64,000 nucleotides of DNA from Lutibaculum baratangense AMV1 (GCF_000496075.1 NZ_AWXZ01000012.1:1-64000); one strand, 5' to 3'; shown: positions 28,101-36,834, numbered from the stretch's first letter. Notes: generated from the letters alone by a model not told the origin. Translations and numbers: made by a program.

Positions 28101-28628
28101 ATGGTCGCGCTCCTCCTCGAGGATCCTGCTGCGATCCTCGACCTGCCGCGCGTGCCGGAAGACCTCTCCCTCGACCTGGGTCGACAGCGTGCCCGTCCGG
28201 GTGTCGGAGGTCGCCTGCCGCAGGAGGTGCAGCTCGGTCACGTCCACCGTGTGCTGCAGGATGTAGGCGACCTTGCCCTCGCCGTCACGGAGCGGCGTGT
28301 GGGTGGCGCTCCAGTAGCGCTCGGCGACACCGCCGTCGGGCGAGCGGATGTCGTAGTGGATGAGAGGGATGTGATCCCGCTCGCCCGTCCGCAGAACGCG
28401 GACGAGGGAGGCGCGGAGCCGGGCGCCGTTCTCCGACTCCGGCGGGCTCGGGAAGGCCTCGAACATCTCGCGCCCGAGGATCTCCTCGCGCGAGCGCATC
28501 GTCACCCGCAGATACGCCTCGTTCATCCAGACGATGACGAACCGGGAATCGAGAAGCACGTAAGGGTTGGGCGACACGTCGAGCAGCGCGGCGGCATCGA
28601 GTGGGGGGCCAGGACGCAGGGTGTTCAA
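25173..28628 (-). CDS. Hybrid sensor histidine kinase: three PAS, GAF, kinase, two receiver domains
   Basis: A 1151-residue soluble protein with no membrane helix. Order: PAS (about 10-135), PAS (about 180-295), PAS (about 305-430), GAF (about 440-600), a short coiled coil, kinase domain with His656 in VAHDFNNLLQ, ATP-binding domain with DTGCGMTPE and GRGTGLGLSQVYG, then receiver 1 (phospho-acceptor Asp944 in FTDVVMPG) and receiver 2 (Asp1086 in LLTDIGLPD). It senses a cytoplasmic signal, perhaps redox, light or a small molecule through the PAS/GAF array, and passes phosphate within the chain. No partner regulator lies beside it. The start is a TTG at 28628 without a strong ribosome site, so it is uncertain. 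Confidence 0.92.
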   Translation of the reverse strand: MNTLRPGPPLDAAALLDVSPNPYVLLDSRFVIVWMNEAYLRVTMRSREEILGREMFEAFPSPPESENGARLRASLVRVLRTGERDHIPLIHYDIRSPDGGVAERYWSATHTPLRDGEGKVAYILQHTVDVTELHLLRQATSDTRTGTLSTQVEGEVFRHARQVEDRSRILEEERDHLRGLFEQAPGFMAVLQGPDHVFTLANEAYLSLVGRRSILGLDLVSALPEIASQGFIDILDQVYSSGKPYVGRNVPVMLRSEESGLAEERILDFVYQPIRGRGGTVDGIFVQGHDLTDLKRAELALQESEARFRLVAESAPVMLWMSDERGGCVYLNRAQRDFWGVDVADPDGFDWSRTLHPDDAQSLWEPYREAMERHSGFDVEARFRRIDGEFRTLHTQAQPRFGPAGEFTGMIGVNVDVTETRLAEAALREETRLLEILNQTNVAVAAELDLERVVQKVTDAGVALTGASFGAFFYNTVSGSDDRYMLYSLSGASVDAFAHFPMPRITKLFEPTFRGERVVRSDDVTSDGSLPGPTMPAGHLPVRSYLAVPVRSRSGDVLGGLLFGHPEPGIFTERSERLSLGLAAQAAVAIDNARLFGAAEREIAQRSEAEQALQQLNARLEEEVAARTEELQRNEEALRQAQKMEALGRLTGGVAHDFNNLLQIIGGNLQMLAKDVAEDPRVAQRLQNALAGVARGATLAAQLLAFGRRQPLAPKVINPVRLVQRLDDMLRRALREGVDLEIVARDADANTLVDPAQLENALLNLAINARDAMDGQGRLTVEIGTEALGNRLGVDDVLPGRYVVLAVTDTGCGMTPEVIEQAFDPFFTTKPEGRGTGLGLSQVYGFVRQSGGYVTIDSEVGRGTKIRLYLPMSEAPEEILPEIEPAPASRGTETVLVVEDDESVRQTAVEMLTDLGYTVLEAEDGQSALEILESGAEIDLIFTDVVMPGPVRSVDLADRARTILPGVAVLFTSGYTRHAIDHEGRLDPGVDLLSKPYPREELARKVREVLDRTPPRVGSREMPACGDAKDGGSDALRVLLVEDDVLIRMATADMLADLGHEVVEAGSAAEALATLERQPIDVLLTDIGLPDRSGLELAREACGQSRDLRVVFASGHEVCPEEVGEEVAPRMAVLRKPYDETGLRLALSPAQ

Positions 28629-28763
28629 ATTCGTTCTCGACTGCCCGTGTTCACCGATCGCCCCGCAGGCGAGTCACGCGACACCATCGCACGGCCGGCC
28701 ATCGAAGCGGAAGCCTCGGCCGCTCCCCGGGCGCCGCAGCCGGCCGCCGGTGGCGCGGACGCT

Positions 28764-29036
28764 TCATTCCGAGGGCGAAAGCGACGCCGCCACGCTCACC
28801 TCGGCCCACGCCTCGCGCAGACCGGTGATGTCGATCCTCGTCTCCCTGCCGTCGGCCAGCCGCAGAACGAGGTTGCCGACCCGGGCCACGCGCTCGAGCA
28901 GCTCTTTCGGGACCCCGTCGATCGAGCCACCGCCACGACAATCATCGCCGGGCCGGAGCGTCAGTTCGTACGTCACGCGGTGGCACTCGGGGCCGACCGT
29001 GAGCAGCCCCACACCGGTCAGGCGCCCCGTTTCCAC
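28764..29036 (-). CDS. Small unknown protein
   Basis: A 90-residue protein with no family I recognise. It is predicted to be mostly beta, with an acidic C-terminus; features include VTYELTLRPGDD near residue 22 and LVLRLADGRETRIDITG near residue 57. A GTG start at 29036 has GGGAG about seven bases upstream, which supports translation. It sits alone on its strand between the hybrid kinase and a divergent small membrane protein gene. Confidence 0.6.
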   Translation of the reverse strand: METGRLTGVGLLTVGPECHRVTYELTLRPGDDCRGGGSIDGVPKELLERVARVGNLVLRLADGRETRIDITGLREAWAEVSVAASLSPSE

Positions 29037-29202
29037 GCATCGTCTCCCACCATGCTCCGAGCGGTCCGCACCCGGGCCGCGTGCTCTGACGATTGTCGAG
29101 AAGGTCCCGCTGGGGAGGCTCCTCCAGCGTCAACCCCTGGAACGGCGACCGGGTCGAAACGGTTTCTCTCTGACTTAAGATGACGCGTGGGAGAGTAGAG
29201 AC

Positions 29203-29625
29203 ATGACGGACCGAGATCGCGAGCGGACAGGAGCCAGGGACCCAAACCTCGACAGGGACCCCACCTTCGACCCCGCCACGGGCCGCCCCGCAGCCAGCCC
29301 CGACCCCATTGCCCCGACCGGCGCCCCGCATACCGGCGCCCCATCTGGACGCGGGCGCGGCTCGCAGAACTGGATCTGGATCGCCGCGGCCGTGCTGGTG
29401 GTCCTGTTCCTCGTCTGGGGCGCCTCCGGCTGGTTCGGCCAGGGCGTCGACACGACGCCCGGCACAGCGACCGCGCCGACCGAGACGGCACCGGGCACGG
29501 GCACGACCGGCATGGGCACGACGCCCGGAGCCGAGGCCCCGGCCACCGAGCCCGGCGCGGGCCTGGAGACGGCGCCCGGCACCGAGGCGCCCACAACGGA
29601 CCCCGGCGCGGGGACGGCGAACTGA
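29203..29625 (+). CDS. Small single-span membrane protein with Pro/Thr/Gly-rich tail
   Basis: A 140-residue protein of unknown role. A charged, Pro-rich N-terminus (residues 1-55) leads to one membrane helix (about 56-74, WIWIAAAVLVVLFLVWG core). After that comes a low-complexity tail rich in Thr, Pro, Gly and Ala (TAPTETAPGTG and similar units). The tail is probably outside the cytoplasm. Similar single-span proteins with disordered tails are common in Hyphomicrobiales and are mostly uncharacterised. ATG 29203 follows GAGAGTAGAGAC, a fair ribosome site. Confidence 0.65.
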   Translation: MTDRDRERTGARDPNLDRDPTFDPATGRPAASPDPIAPTGAPHTGAPSGRGRGSQNWIWIAAAVLVVLFLVWGASGWFGQGVDTTPGTATAPTETAPGTGTTGMGTTPGAEAPATEPGAGLETAPGTEAPTTDPGAGTAN

Positions 29626-29643
29626 CATCGCCCCTCGCCGCCG

Positions 29644-30096
29644 ATGGACGCCGATCTCCTGGACCGGGAGTGGCGGGAATACACCTCCGCCGGTCTGCGC
29701 GGCCTTGGCACGCGGGCCCTCGAACGCGGTGACCACGAGACCGCCGGCATGGCGGCGAGGGCCTGGGTCTGCCTGACGAGCGGGCAGTTCGATCCCGCGA
29801 AGGTGGAGATAGGCGCCTGGCCGCTACTGGGGCTGCAAGACGCAGGCTCGCGCGCGTCGCGGGCCTGTGAGGTGAGGAATAGGGGAGCCGCGCAGGACAG
29901 CGGTGCCGCAGGTCGGCCGACGCACGCCGCTCCGGGAGAACGCGGCCCTCGGCTCCCGAGACATCGTGGAGGCGATCGCTATCGTGGCTCTGACGGTGGG
30001 ATGGCGCGCCGGGGAAGATTCGAACTCCCGACCCCCAGATTCGTAGTCTGGTGCTCTATCCAGCTGAGCTACCGGCGCCAAGTCGCTCGCGTGTGA
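29644..30096 (+). CDS. Doubtful small gene whose frame runs into an antisense tRNA
   Basis: The first about 65 residues look like real protein (balanced charge, for example DREWREYTSAGLRGLG and LERGDHETAGMAARAW). After about residue 70 the composition turns into Arg/Gly/Pro-rich noise and the frame crosses the tRNA-Arg gene in antisense. A normal gene would stop near 29850, so either a short gene has lost its stop or the frame is chance. The frame starts 18 bases after the preceding gene ends. Confidence 0.3.
   Translation: MDADLLDREWREYTSAGLRGLGTRALERGDHETAGMAARAWVCLTSGQFDPAKVEIGAWPLLGLQDAGSRASRACEVRNRGAAQDSGAAGRPTHAAPGERGPRLPRHRGGDRYRGSDGGMARRGRFELPTPRFVVWCSIQLSYRRQVARV
30002..30078 (-). 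tRNA. tRNA-Arg (anticodon ACG)
   Basis: Read on the minus strand, the 77 bases give acceptor GCGCCGG with CCGGCGC, D stem GCTC/GAGC, an anticodon loop with ACG (plus-strand positions 30042-30044), T stem GGGAG/CTTCC with TTCGAAT, discriminator G and encoded CCA. The wobble A is normally changed to inosine by TadA, so this tRNA reads CGU, CGC and CGA. It stands alone. Confidence 0.97.
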
Positions 30097-30227
30097 CCGT
30101 CGAAACGGTGCCGCCGCCGCGGCCGGTGCCGTCGGCGTCTTGCGAGCGTGGCGATACCTAATGGGCTTCGGCGGCGAATGCAAGCGGTGATCTCGCGACT
30201 TCGCGAAGGCCGCGCGCCGAGGGCCCG

Positions 30228-31712
30228 TCAGGCGCTGCCCGTCGCCCGCTCGCTCGGCTTCGGCCGGGCATGAAGCTCGACGATGCGGTCGGCGATCTCG
30301 ATCAGGAAGGTCGCGCCGAGCGTGCCCTCCGCGAGGCGGATCGAGCCGTGATGCGCCGTCACGATCTCCGCCGCGATCGCGAGGCCGAGGCCCGTGCCGC
30401 CGGTCCGCCGCGAGGTCTGGAACGGCTCGAAGAGCCGCTCGCGCACGCGGGCCGGAATGCCGGGCCCCGTGTCGGACACCTCGATGACGGTGACGCTGCC
30501 CTCGCGCCTCGCCGCGATCCTGAGCGTCGGCTCGCTGCCCCCCGCGCCGGCCTGCATCGCCTCGATGGCGTTGCGGCCGAGATTCATGAGGACGCGGAAG
30601 AGCTGGTCGGTGTCGGCGTCGATCTCGAGCCTCCGGTCGATCGCCGTCACGAGGACGATATCGCCGCCCATGTTCGGCTCGAGCGTCTCGGCGACCTCGT
30701 CGACGATCGGCGCGAGGCGGACGCGCTGGCGCTGCGGCGGCGTCTCGCGGGCCGAGCCGTATTTCAGCGTGTCCGAGCAGAACGCGACGGCGCGGTCGAG
30801 GGTGCGCACGAGCTTCGGGGCGAGGCGCTGCGCGAGCGGGTCGTCGACCGTGCCGACCCTGTCGACGACGAGCTGCGCCGAGGCGAGGATGTTGCGGAGG
30901 TCGTGGTTGATCTTCGAGACGGCGAGGCCGAGGGCGGCGAGCCGGTTCTTCTGGCTCAGCATCGAGGCGAGCTCGCGCTGCATGCCCGCCATCTCCCGCT
31001 CGGCGACGCCGATCTCGTCGGACCGGCCGGAGGGCGTGATGATGCGGTCGCCGTCCTCGGGATCCGCCCGGAAGGCGAGCATGGCTTCGGTGAGGCGGCG
31101 CATCGGCCGCACGAGCAGCCAGTTGAGCGAGAGATAGACGAGCGCGGCGGTGATCACCGAGATGATGATCGACAGCGTCAGGATGTTCGTCGAGTAGGTG
31201 AACATCGCCTGCCGCAGCGGCGTCTCGTCCATGACGATCTCGATGAAGTCGCCCGGCTGCGCGCCGTGGCTGCCGACGACGCGGATCATCCGGCCGGGGG
31301 GGCTCGCGAGTGTGGCGAAGGCCCACCTGATCTCGCCCACGACGTCGAGCTCGCGCAGGTCGAAGGTCGCGTCGATGGTCGGCGGCATGTCGGAGAGGGC
31401 GAGCAGCCGGCGCGCGCCCCCCTCCTCCTGGACGACCATCTGCGCGCCGACCTTGTCGAGGAGCCGCAGCTCGAGCTCGCGCGGCACCATGCGGTCGGGC
31501 GACGCCTCGAGGACGAGGGCGGCGAGCCGCGCGGCATCGATTCGCTCGGCGAGGAAGCTGCGTCGGAAATTCGCGATCGAGGGCACGTAGATCAGCACCT
31601 CGCTGACCATCACGAAAACGGCCGTCAGCAGGAGGAGCTTCGCGGACAGGCCGGGCCGGCGCGGGCCCGCGCGGCCCTCGCCGCTGGCTCCAGTCGCTTC
31701 CCCTCTGGCCAC
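30228..31712 (-). CDS. Membrane-bound sensor histidine kinase
   Basis: A 494-residue inner-membrane kinase. Membrane helix 1 is near residues 23-45 and helix 2 near 172-195; between them lies a periplasmic sensing domain of about 125 residues. Then come a HAMP-like segment, the phospho-accepting His270 in SKINHDLRNILAS, an N-box NLGRNAIEAMQ, and G-boxes DTGPGIPARV and GGTGLGLAIAAEI. The start is a GTG at 31712. No response regulator gene is adjacent, so it is an orphan; the signal is unknown. The decayed TVP38/MerA-like pair lies just upstream on the same strand. Confidence 0.92.
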   Translation of the reverse strand: MARGEATGASGEGRAGPRRPGLSAKLLLLTAVFVMVSEVLIYVPSIANFRRSFLAERIDAARLAALVLEASPDRMVPRELELRLLDKVGAQMVVQEEGGARRLLALSDMPPTIDATFDLRELDVVGEIRWAFATLASPPGRMIRVVGSHGAQPGDFIEIVMDETPLRQAMFTYSTNILTLSIIISVITAALVYLSLNWLLVRPMRRLTEAMLAFRADPEDGDRIITPSGRSDEIGVAEREMAGMQRELASMLSQKNRLAALGLAVSKINHDLRNILASAQLVVDRVGTVDDPLAQRLAPKLVRTLDRAVAFCSDTLKYGSARETPPQRQRVRLAPIVDEVAETLEPNMGGDIVLVTAIDRRLEIDADTDQLFRVLMNLGRNAIEAMQAGAGGSEPTLRIAARREGSVTVIEVSDTGPGIPARVRERLFEPFQTSRRTGGTGLGLAIAAEIVTAHHGSIRLAEGTLGATFLIEIADRIVELHARPKPSERATGSA

Positions 31713-31781
31713 CTCGACGTCCTTCCACGCTCTCTCGCGCCCTCGGGCGACGAGGGCACGGGACGGCAGGCCGGCCGCCCT

Positions 31782-32576
31782 TCAGCCGAACAGCCTTAGA
31801 GCGGAAAGGATGCGCCGGGTCCAGGGGTTAGTCAAACCGGGCTTGTAGTGTTCATACGCGGCGCGCTTCGAGATCTCGCCGAAGTTCGGATAGGGGTCGA
31901 CGAGCTCCGTCATCGCGCGGATGCCGAGCCTGCGGGCCAGGGCGGGCGCCCAGACCTGGACGAGGGCGTCGGCGTCGGCGCCGACGATGCCGAGGATGCG
32001 CCCCCTGTCCGACACGACGACCTTGATGTGCCCTCGTGTCGCGCGATCGGCCCGGGCGCGGTCGTTCTCGGCATAGGCCGAGCGCAGCACCTTCACCCGG
32101 TGCCCCGCCTGCCGCGCCTCCTCCTCCGTCAGCCCCACCTGCGCGAGGGGCGGATCCGTGTAGGTGACGCGCGGAAGGTGCCCGTAGCTCGCCTTCGCGG
32201 GAATGCGGAACAGGGCGTTCCGGATGACGATCCCGGCATGGTAGCTCGCCACATGAGTGAATTGCGGGCCCCCCGCCACGTCGCCGGCGGCGAAGACGCG
32301 CCTGTTCGTCGTGCGCAGCCTGGCGTCGAGCTGCCGCCGCTTGCCGTCATGCGCGATCCCGGCCGCTTCGAGCCCCAGCCCCTCGAGCACGAGCCGGCGA
32401 CCGACCGCGATCAGGGCCTTCGAGGGGACGCAGCCGGTGTTGAGGCACTCTCCGCCCATCCGGTCGCGCTCGATCAGCACCGTGGAGACGCCGAAGGCAG
32501 AGGCGGTGGCGGCGACGGAGAGCCCGGTCGACCCGGTGCCGATGATGCAGATGTCGGGCCGCAGACGCTCAGCCAT
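31782..32576 (-). CDS. MerA-like FAD oxidoreductase with internal deletion of the NAD(P)H domain
   Basis: The 264-residue frame starts as a class I pyridine nucleotide-disulfide oxidoreductase: FAD motif GTGSTGLSVAATAS (residues 13-26), then the redox pair GGECLNTGC (Cys44, Cys49) and VPSKALIA. It then jumps directly to VGRRLVLEGLGLEAAGI, which in relatives lies some 200 residues later, followed by TTNRRVFAAGDV (second FAD motif) and a complete dimerisation domain. Family members are about 470-480 residues, so the middle of the FAD domain and the whole NAD(P)H domain are missing, in frame, with a junction near 32403-32417. It is unlikely to reduce a substrate with NAD(P)H. It is probably a pseudogene, although the frame is open. 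The ATG at 32576 overlaps the end of the TVP38-type pseudogene. Confidence 0.85.
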   Translation of the reverse strand: MAERLRPDICIIGTGSTGLSVAATASAFGVSTVLIERDRMGGECLNTGCVPSKALIAVGRRLVLEGLGLEAAGIAHDGKRRQLDARLRTTNRRVFAAGDVAGGPQFTHVASYHAGIVIRNALFRIPAKASYGHLPRVTYTDPPLAQVGLTEEEARQAGHRVKVLRSAYAENDRARADRATRGHIKVVVSDRGRILGIVGADADALVQVWAPALARRLGIRAMTELVDPYPNFGEISKRAAYEHYKPGLTNPWTRRILSALRLFG

Positions 32577-33402
32577 GCCAGCCAATCCGCTCTTCGCCCA
32601 TCGCGTTCCCCTCGGCCCCGCGCGACCCCGCGCCGCCTCTGCCGCACGCGCCAGAGCTTCTTCACGACGGCGGGCACGAGCGCCAGGACGCCGAGCGCCG
32701 CGAGCGCCATGAGCAGCGTCGGGGTGACGAGGCGCGAGAGCTCGAGCGTCACGCCGCATTCATCGCCCTCTGCCGCACGGCAGGCCTCCAGCGCCTCGGC
32801 CTGCTCGGCCTCCACGCTGCCGAGGCCCGCCCCGATCGCGGAGAAGGCGAAGGTGGCCGGGGCGCTCTCGACGAAGGTCGTGACGACGAAGGCGCCCGAG
32901 GCCGAGCAGGGCCGGGGCCGGGTTGACGAGCCAGAAGGGGAACACGGGCACGAGGCGCAGGAAGAGTAGGTAGCTCGCGGCATCCTCGGTAAAGCCGGCG
33001 CGCAGGGCCTCGAGGCGCGGCCCGGCGCGCTCCGCCAGCGTCTCGCCGAGCGTCGTGCGCGCGACGAGGAAGAGGAGCGAGGCCCCGAGCGTCGCCGCCA
33101 CGAGAGTGACGAGGCCACCGGTCAGCCAGCCGAAGAAGAGCCCTTCCGCAACCGTCAGCACGAGCCCGCCGGGGAGCGAGAGAGCCACCGCGACGACATA
33201 GACGCCGGCGTAGACCAGGAGCCCCGCGAGCCGGTGGTCGGCGAGGAACGCCTGGAACGTCGCGTAATGCTCAACGAGGGCTTCGGACGTCAGGTAGCGC
33301 AGCGCGCCGGAGAGCCAGACGAAGGCGGCGAGCGCGACGACCCGCGGCGAGAGCCAGCCAGCTCGCGCGACGCCCGGCGCCCATCCCGCTCTCCCGCGCC
33401 AT
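32569..33402 (-). pseudogene. TVP38/TMEM64-type membrane protein gene, broken by two frameshifts
   Basis: ATG 33402 has GAGGAG upstream and begins MARESGMGAGRRASWL. The protein then continues only in another frame as LSPRVVALAAFVWLSG through YVVAVALSLPGG and the family core FLRLVPVFPFWLVN. It changes frame again near 32888-32905 to VVTTFVESAPATFAFSAIG, AGLGSV and a last hydrophobic segment. The first break matches an extra copy of AGCC in a tandem at 33352-33359: removing four bases restores SWLSPRVV. The second break fits one extra base. TVP38 proteins are membrane proteins related to DedA. In relatives they often sit next to MerA-like flavoproteins, as here. Assembly or sequencing error cannot be excluded. 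Confidence 0.8.
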
Positions 33403-33718
33403 TGCCGACCGCTCCTCCGCGGCGCGTTGCGCCGACCATCTCATCCGCCGGCGCCTTCGCCGGTCCCACCACATGGCATCTAGCACAGCCGGAGCGGCCA
33501 GCGGCCGGTCTCACCGGCATTTGACAGGCCGTGTAATCAGCGCCTCGTGCGCGCTCCCGCGTTGACTTCGCCCCGCTTCGTCCCGTATATGCCGGGCGAA
33601 ACTACGTCGCCCCTCGCGCCGCAGCCCGGCCGCGTGCGACGTCGCGTTGTTTCCGGCGGGCGAGCCGAACCCGGTAACGACGTGCGATCAGAATGACAAT
33701 CCAGTCGGAGCAGGCACC
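33403..33718. other. Gap between the TVP38-type pseudogene and rpmH
   Basis: A 316-base stretch. Its left half must hold the leftward promoter of the broken TVP38 gene, where I see no clear motif. Its right half contains the rpmH promoter at 33562-33591 and a leader of about 120 bases. Short frames occur on both strands but none has the composition of a gene. Confidence 0.6.
33562..33591 (+). promoter_or_regulatory. Predicted housekeeping-sigma promoter of rpmH-rnpA
   Basis: TTGACT (33562-33567) and TATATG (33586-33591) are separated by 18 bases, a good match to the alphaproteobacterial housekeeping promoter. This gives a leader of roughly 120 bases before the rpmH GTG. It would drive rpmH, rnpA and probably yidC and yihA. 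Confidence 0.65.
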
Positions 33719-33853
33719 GTGAAGCGGACATATCAACCCTCGAAACTCGTGCGTAAGCGCCGCCACGGCTTCCGCGCGCGCATGGCCACGAAGAACGGCC
33801 GCAAGGTCCTCGCGCGTCGCCGCGCCCGCGGCCGGAAGCGGCTGTCCGCGTAA
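33719..33853 (+). CDS. rpmH: 50S ribosomal protein L34
   Basis: A 44-residue basic protein with the L34 sequence plan [20 protein letters not shown], then [20 protein letters not shown]. The start is GTG at 33719, because the family begins exactly here and a GGAG lies nine bases upstream; an upstream ATG at 33647 would add an unrelated tail. As in most bacteria it is followed by rnpA. Confidence 0.97.
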   Translation: MKRTYQPSKLVRKRRHGFRARMATKNGRKVLARRRARGRKRLSA

Positions 33854-33872
33854 GCGTTCAGAGGTCGACCAC

Positions 33873-34271
33873 ATGCGCGAGCGCCCCGGGGCGCAGCCGG
33901 AGCGTTCCGGCGAGCAGCCGGGGCGATTGCGCAAGCGCCGCCAGTTCCTGGCGGCCGCCCGCGGGGAGCGCGCCGTGACGCCCACGCTCATATTGCAGGC
34001 TGTCCGCCGCGAGGGCGAGGAGACCTGCCTCGGCTTCACGGTCAGCCGGAAGGTCGGAAACGCCGTCGAGCGGAACCGCGTGAAGCGGCGGCTGCGGGAG
34101 GCGGCCCGCGCGCTTTCGCCGCGCCACGCAGAGCCCGAACGTCACTACGTTCTCATCGGGCGGCGCGACACCCTGACCGCCAGCTACGATTCCATACTGC
34201 AAGACCTGGCCCGCGCCTTCAAACGGGCGAACAAGCGCACCGCCGCCGTCAAGGACCCCTCCGATGGATGA
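33873..34271 (+). CDS. rnpA: Ribonuclease P protein component
   Basis: A 132-residue basic protein that helps the RNase P RNA mature tRNA 5' ends. The family signature RNRVKRRLREAAR is at about residue 68, and LRKRRQFLAAARGER near the N-terminus matches the usual RNA-binding start. It overlaps the yidC start by eight bases. The N-terminal 18 residues before LRKR are slightly longer than in many relatives. Confidence 0.95.
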   Translation: MRERPGAQPERSGEQPGRLRKRRQFLAAARGERAVTPTLILQAVRREGEETCLGFTVSRKVGNAVERNRVKRRLREAARALSPRHAEPERHYVLIGRRDTLTASYDSILQDLARAFKRANKRTAAVKDPSDG

Positions 34272-36117
34272 CAGTCGCAACTACATCATCGCGATCGTGC
34301 TCTCGATCCTCATCCTCGTGGGGTGGCAGTACTTCATCGTCGGACCGCAGACCGAGCGGCAGCAGGCGACGATAGAGGCCCAGCAGGAGGCGCAGACAGG
34401 CATCCCGCAGCCGCAGTCGTCAGCGCCGGGCACTCCGGCGGCCCCGGGCGCGCCTTCGGACCACGCCAGCCCGACCACGATGACCCGCGACCAGGCGCTG
34501 CAGCAGGGGCCCCGCGTCCCGATCCGGACGCCGTCGATCGAGGGCTCGATCTCCCTCGTCGGGGCGCGCATCGACGACGTCGTGCTGCGCGACTACCGGG
34601 TGACGGTCGAGCGCGACAGCCCGAACGTCGTCCTCCTGTCGCCCTCGGGCGCGCCGCTGCCCTACTACGCCGAGCAGGGCTTCGTCTCCGCAAACGCCGG
34701 CCTCGCAGACCTTCCGAGCTCGCGGACGGAGTGGGAAGCGCCGGAAGGCGCGGAGCTGACGCCGGACACGCCCGTCACCCTGACCTATCGCAGCGAGAGC
34801 GGGCTCGTCTTCCAGCGGACGATCACGGTCGACGAGAACTACATGTTCACGGTGTCCGACACCGTGACCAACGAGGGCGGCGAAGCCGCCACCTTCAGCC
34901 CCTACGCTCTCGTCTCCCGCCACGGGCTTCCGAGCGATCTCGAGAACTTCTTCATCCTTCACGAGGGCCTGATCGGCGTGCTCGGGGAGCATGGCCTGAA
35001 GGAGGTCGATTACGACGACGTCGCCGGCGAGCCCGCCCAGCAATTTGCCGCCACCGGCGGCTGGCTCGGCATCACCGACAAGTACTGGGCCGCGGCGCTC
35101 GTGCCGCCGCCGGACGCGCACTACCAGGCGCGGTTCTCGTCGGGGACCGCCACGGGCGGCAAGATCAGCTACCAGTCCGATTACCTGCTCGATCCCATCG
35201 AGATCGCGCCGGGCGCGACCGCGAGCGTGGAGAGCTACGTCTTCGCGGGCGCCAAGCGCACCGACCTTCTCGATTCCTACGAGGCGACGCTCGGGATCGA
35301 GCGGTTCGAGCTCCTCATCGACTGGGGCTGGTTCCACTTCATCACGAAGCCGCTCTTCAGCGTCCTCCACTTCTTCTCGGGCCTCGTCGGCAATTTCGGC
35401 GTCGCGATCCTGATCGTGACCGTGCTAGTGAAGGCGGTCTTCTTCCCGCTGGCCAACAAGAGCTACGTCTCGATGAGCCGGATGAAGCTCGTCCAGCCGA
35501 AGATGATGGAGATCCGGGAGAAGTACAAAGACGACCGGATGAAGCAGCAACAGGAGATGATGGAGCTCTACAAGAAGGAGAAGATCAACCCTCTCTCCGG
35601 CTGCCTGCCCATCGTCGTCCAGATTCCGGTCTTCTTCGCGCTCTACAAGGTGATCTTCGTCACGATCGAGATGCGGCACGCGCCGTTCTTCGGCTGGATC
35701 CAGGACCTCTCCGCGCCGGATCCGACGACGTTGTTCAACCTGTTCGGGCTCATTCCGTGGAGCCCGCCCGAGCTTCTCATGGTCGGCATCTGGCCGATCA
35801 TCATGGGCATCACGATGTGGGTGCAGATGCGGCTGAACCCGCCCCCGCCGGATCCGACCTCGGCGATGGTGTTCAACTGGATGCCGCTGATCTTCACCTT
35901 CATGCTGGCGCGGTTCCCCGCGGGCCTCGTCATCTACTGGGCCTGGAACAACACGCTCTCGGTGCTCCAGCAATACGTCATCATGCGGCGCCAGGGCGTG
36001 AAGCCGGACATCCTCGGCAACATCAGGGCGAGCTTCAGCAAGTCCAAGCCCGACAACGACTCCGACGGGTCGAGCGGGGGAAGCGGCACGGCCGCGAAAT
36101 CGGGCGCCGGGAAGTAA
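34264..36117 (+). CDS. yidC: Membrane protein insertase YidC
   Basis: A 617-residue inner-membrane protein. It has an N-terminal membrane helix (residues 7-25), a low-complexity linker, the large periplasmic beta domain (about 70-355), and the conserved insertase core of five helices from about residue 365, including [21 protein letters not shown]. The basic C-terminus suits ribosome contact. It inserts membrane proteins with or without SecYEG. Its position after rpmH-rnpA is the conserved bacterial arrangement. Confidence 0.97.
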   Translation: MDDSRNYIIAIVLSILILVGWQYFIVGPQTERQQATIEAQQEAQTGIPQPQSSAPGTPAAPGAPSDHASPTTMTRDQALQQGPRVPIRTPSIEGSISLVGARIDDVVLRDYRVTVERDSPNVVLLSPSGAPLPYYAEQGFVSANAGLADLPSSRTEWEAPEGAELTPDTPVTLTYRSESGLVFQRTITVDENYMFTVSDTVTNEGGEAATFSPYALVSRHGLPSDLENFFILHEGLIGVLGEHGLKEVDYDDVAGEPAQQFAATGGWLGITDKYWAAALVPPPDAHYQARFSSGTATGGKISYQSDYLLDPIEIAPGATASVESYVFAGAKRTDLLDSYEATLGIERFELLIDWGWFHFITKPLFSVLHFFSGLVGNFGVAILIVTVLVKAVFFPLANKSYVSMSRMKLVQPKMMEIREKYKDDRMKQQQEMMELYKKEKINPLSGCLPIVVQIPVFFALYKVIFVTIEMRHAPFFGWIQDLSAPDPTTLFNLFGLIPWSPPELLMVGIWPIIMGITMWVQMRLNPPPPDPTSAMVFNWMPLIFTFMLARFPAGLVIYWAWNNTLSVLQQYVIMRRQGVKPDILGNIRASFSKSKPDNDSDGSSGGSGTAAKSGAGK

Positions 36118-36130
36118 GGGTCGAGCCAGG

Positions 36131-36808
36131 ATGCAGAGCGCCGGCGGGGAGGACGGGGATCGGGACGAGGCGCCACAGGCGCCCGGCCACCATTTCCTCT
36201 TCTCCCGTCCCGCCGCCTTCCTTCGGGGCGCCCGCGTGATCGGCGACCTGCCGCCGCCCGACCTCCCGGAGGTCGCCTTCGCCGGGCGCTCGAACGTCGG
36301 CAAGTCGAGCCTCATCAACGCGCTGGCGGGCCAGGGCGATCTCGCCCGCACCTCGAACACGCCCGGGCGCACGCGGGAGCTCAACTTCTTCGACCTCGAC
36401 GGTCGCCTGAGGGTGGTCGACATGCCGGGCTACGGCTACGCCAAGGCTCCGAAGGCCGAGATCGCCCGCTGGACGAAGCTCATCTTCCAGTTCCTGCGCG
36501 GGAGGGTCGAGCTGCGGCGCGTCTACGTCCTGATCGACGCGCGGCACGGGGTGAAGGCGAACGACGAGCCGATCTTCAAGACGCTCGACGAGGCGGCGGT
36601 CTCCTACCAGGCTGTGCTGACGAAGGTCGACAAGCTGAAGCAGGCCGAGGTCGCCAAGGTGGTGGAGAGCGTGGGCAAGGCGCTCGCCAAGCACCCCGCC
36701 GCCCATCCGCACGTGATCCTGACATCCTCCCAGACGGGACAGGGCATCGAGGAACTGCGCGCCGAGATGGCCGCTTTCGCCCTGGCGCCGACAGACGGCG
36801 AAGGCTGA
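36131..36808 (+). CDS. yihA: Ribosome biogenesis GTP-binding protein YihA/YsxC (EngB)
   Basis: A 225-residue GTPase with G1 [14 protein letters not shown] (about residue 54), the G2 region [13 protein letters not shown]3 [12 protein letters not shown] and G4 TKVDKL. It assists assembly of the 50S subunit. It starts 13 bases after the yidC stop and is probably in the same transcript. Confidence 0.96.
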   Translation: MQSAGGEDGDRDEAPQAPGHHFLFSRPAAFLRGARVIGDLPPPDLPEVAFAGRSNVGKSSLINALAGQGDLARTSNTPGRTRELNFFDLDGRLRVVDMPGYGYAKAPKAEIARWTKLIFQFLRGRVELRRVYVLIDARHGVKANDEPIFKTLDEAAVSYQAVLTKVDKLKQAEVAKVVESVGKALAKHPAAHPHVILTSSQTGQGIEELRAEMAAFALAPTDGEG

Positions 36809-36834
36809 ACGAGAAGACGCGAAGGGAGAAGCGC

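Noticed and set aside
30017-30096. Peptide-like frame over the tRNA-Arg gene on the plus strand.
   Set aside because: The translated end (GRFELPTPRF type) is the well-known antisense reading of a tRNA and is not a protein.
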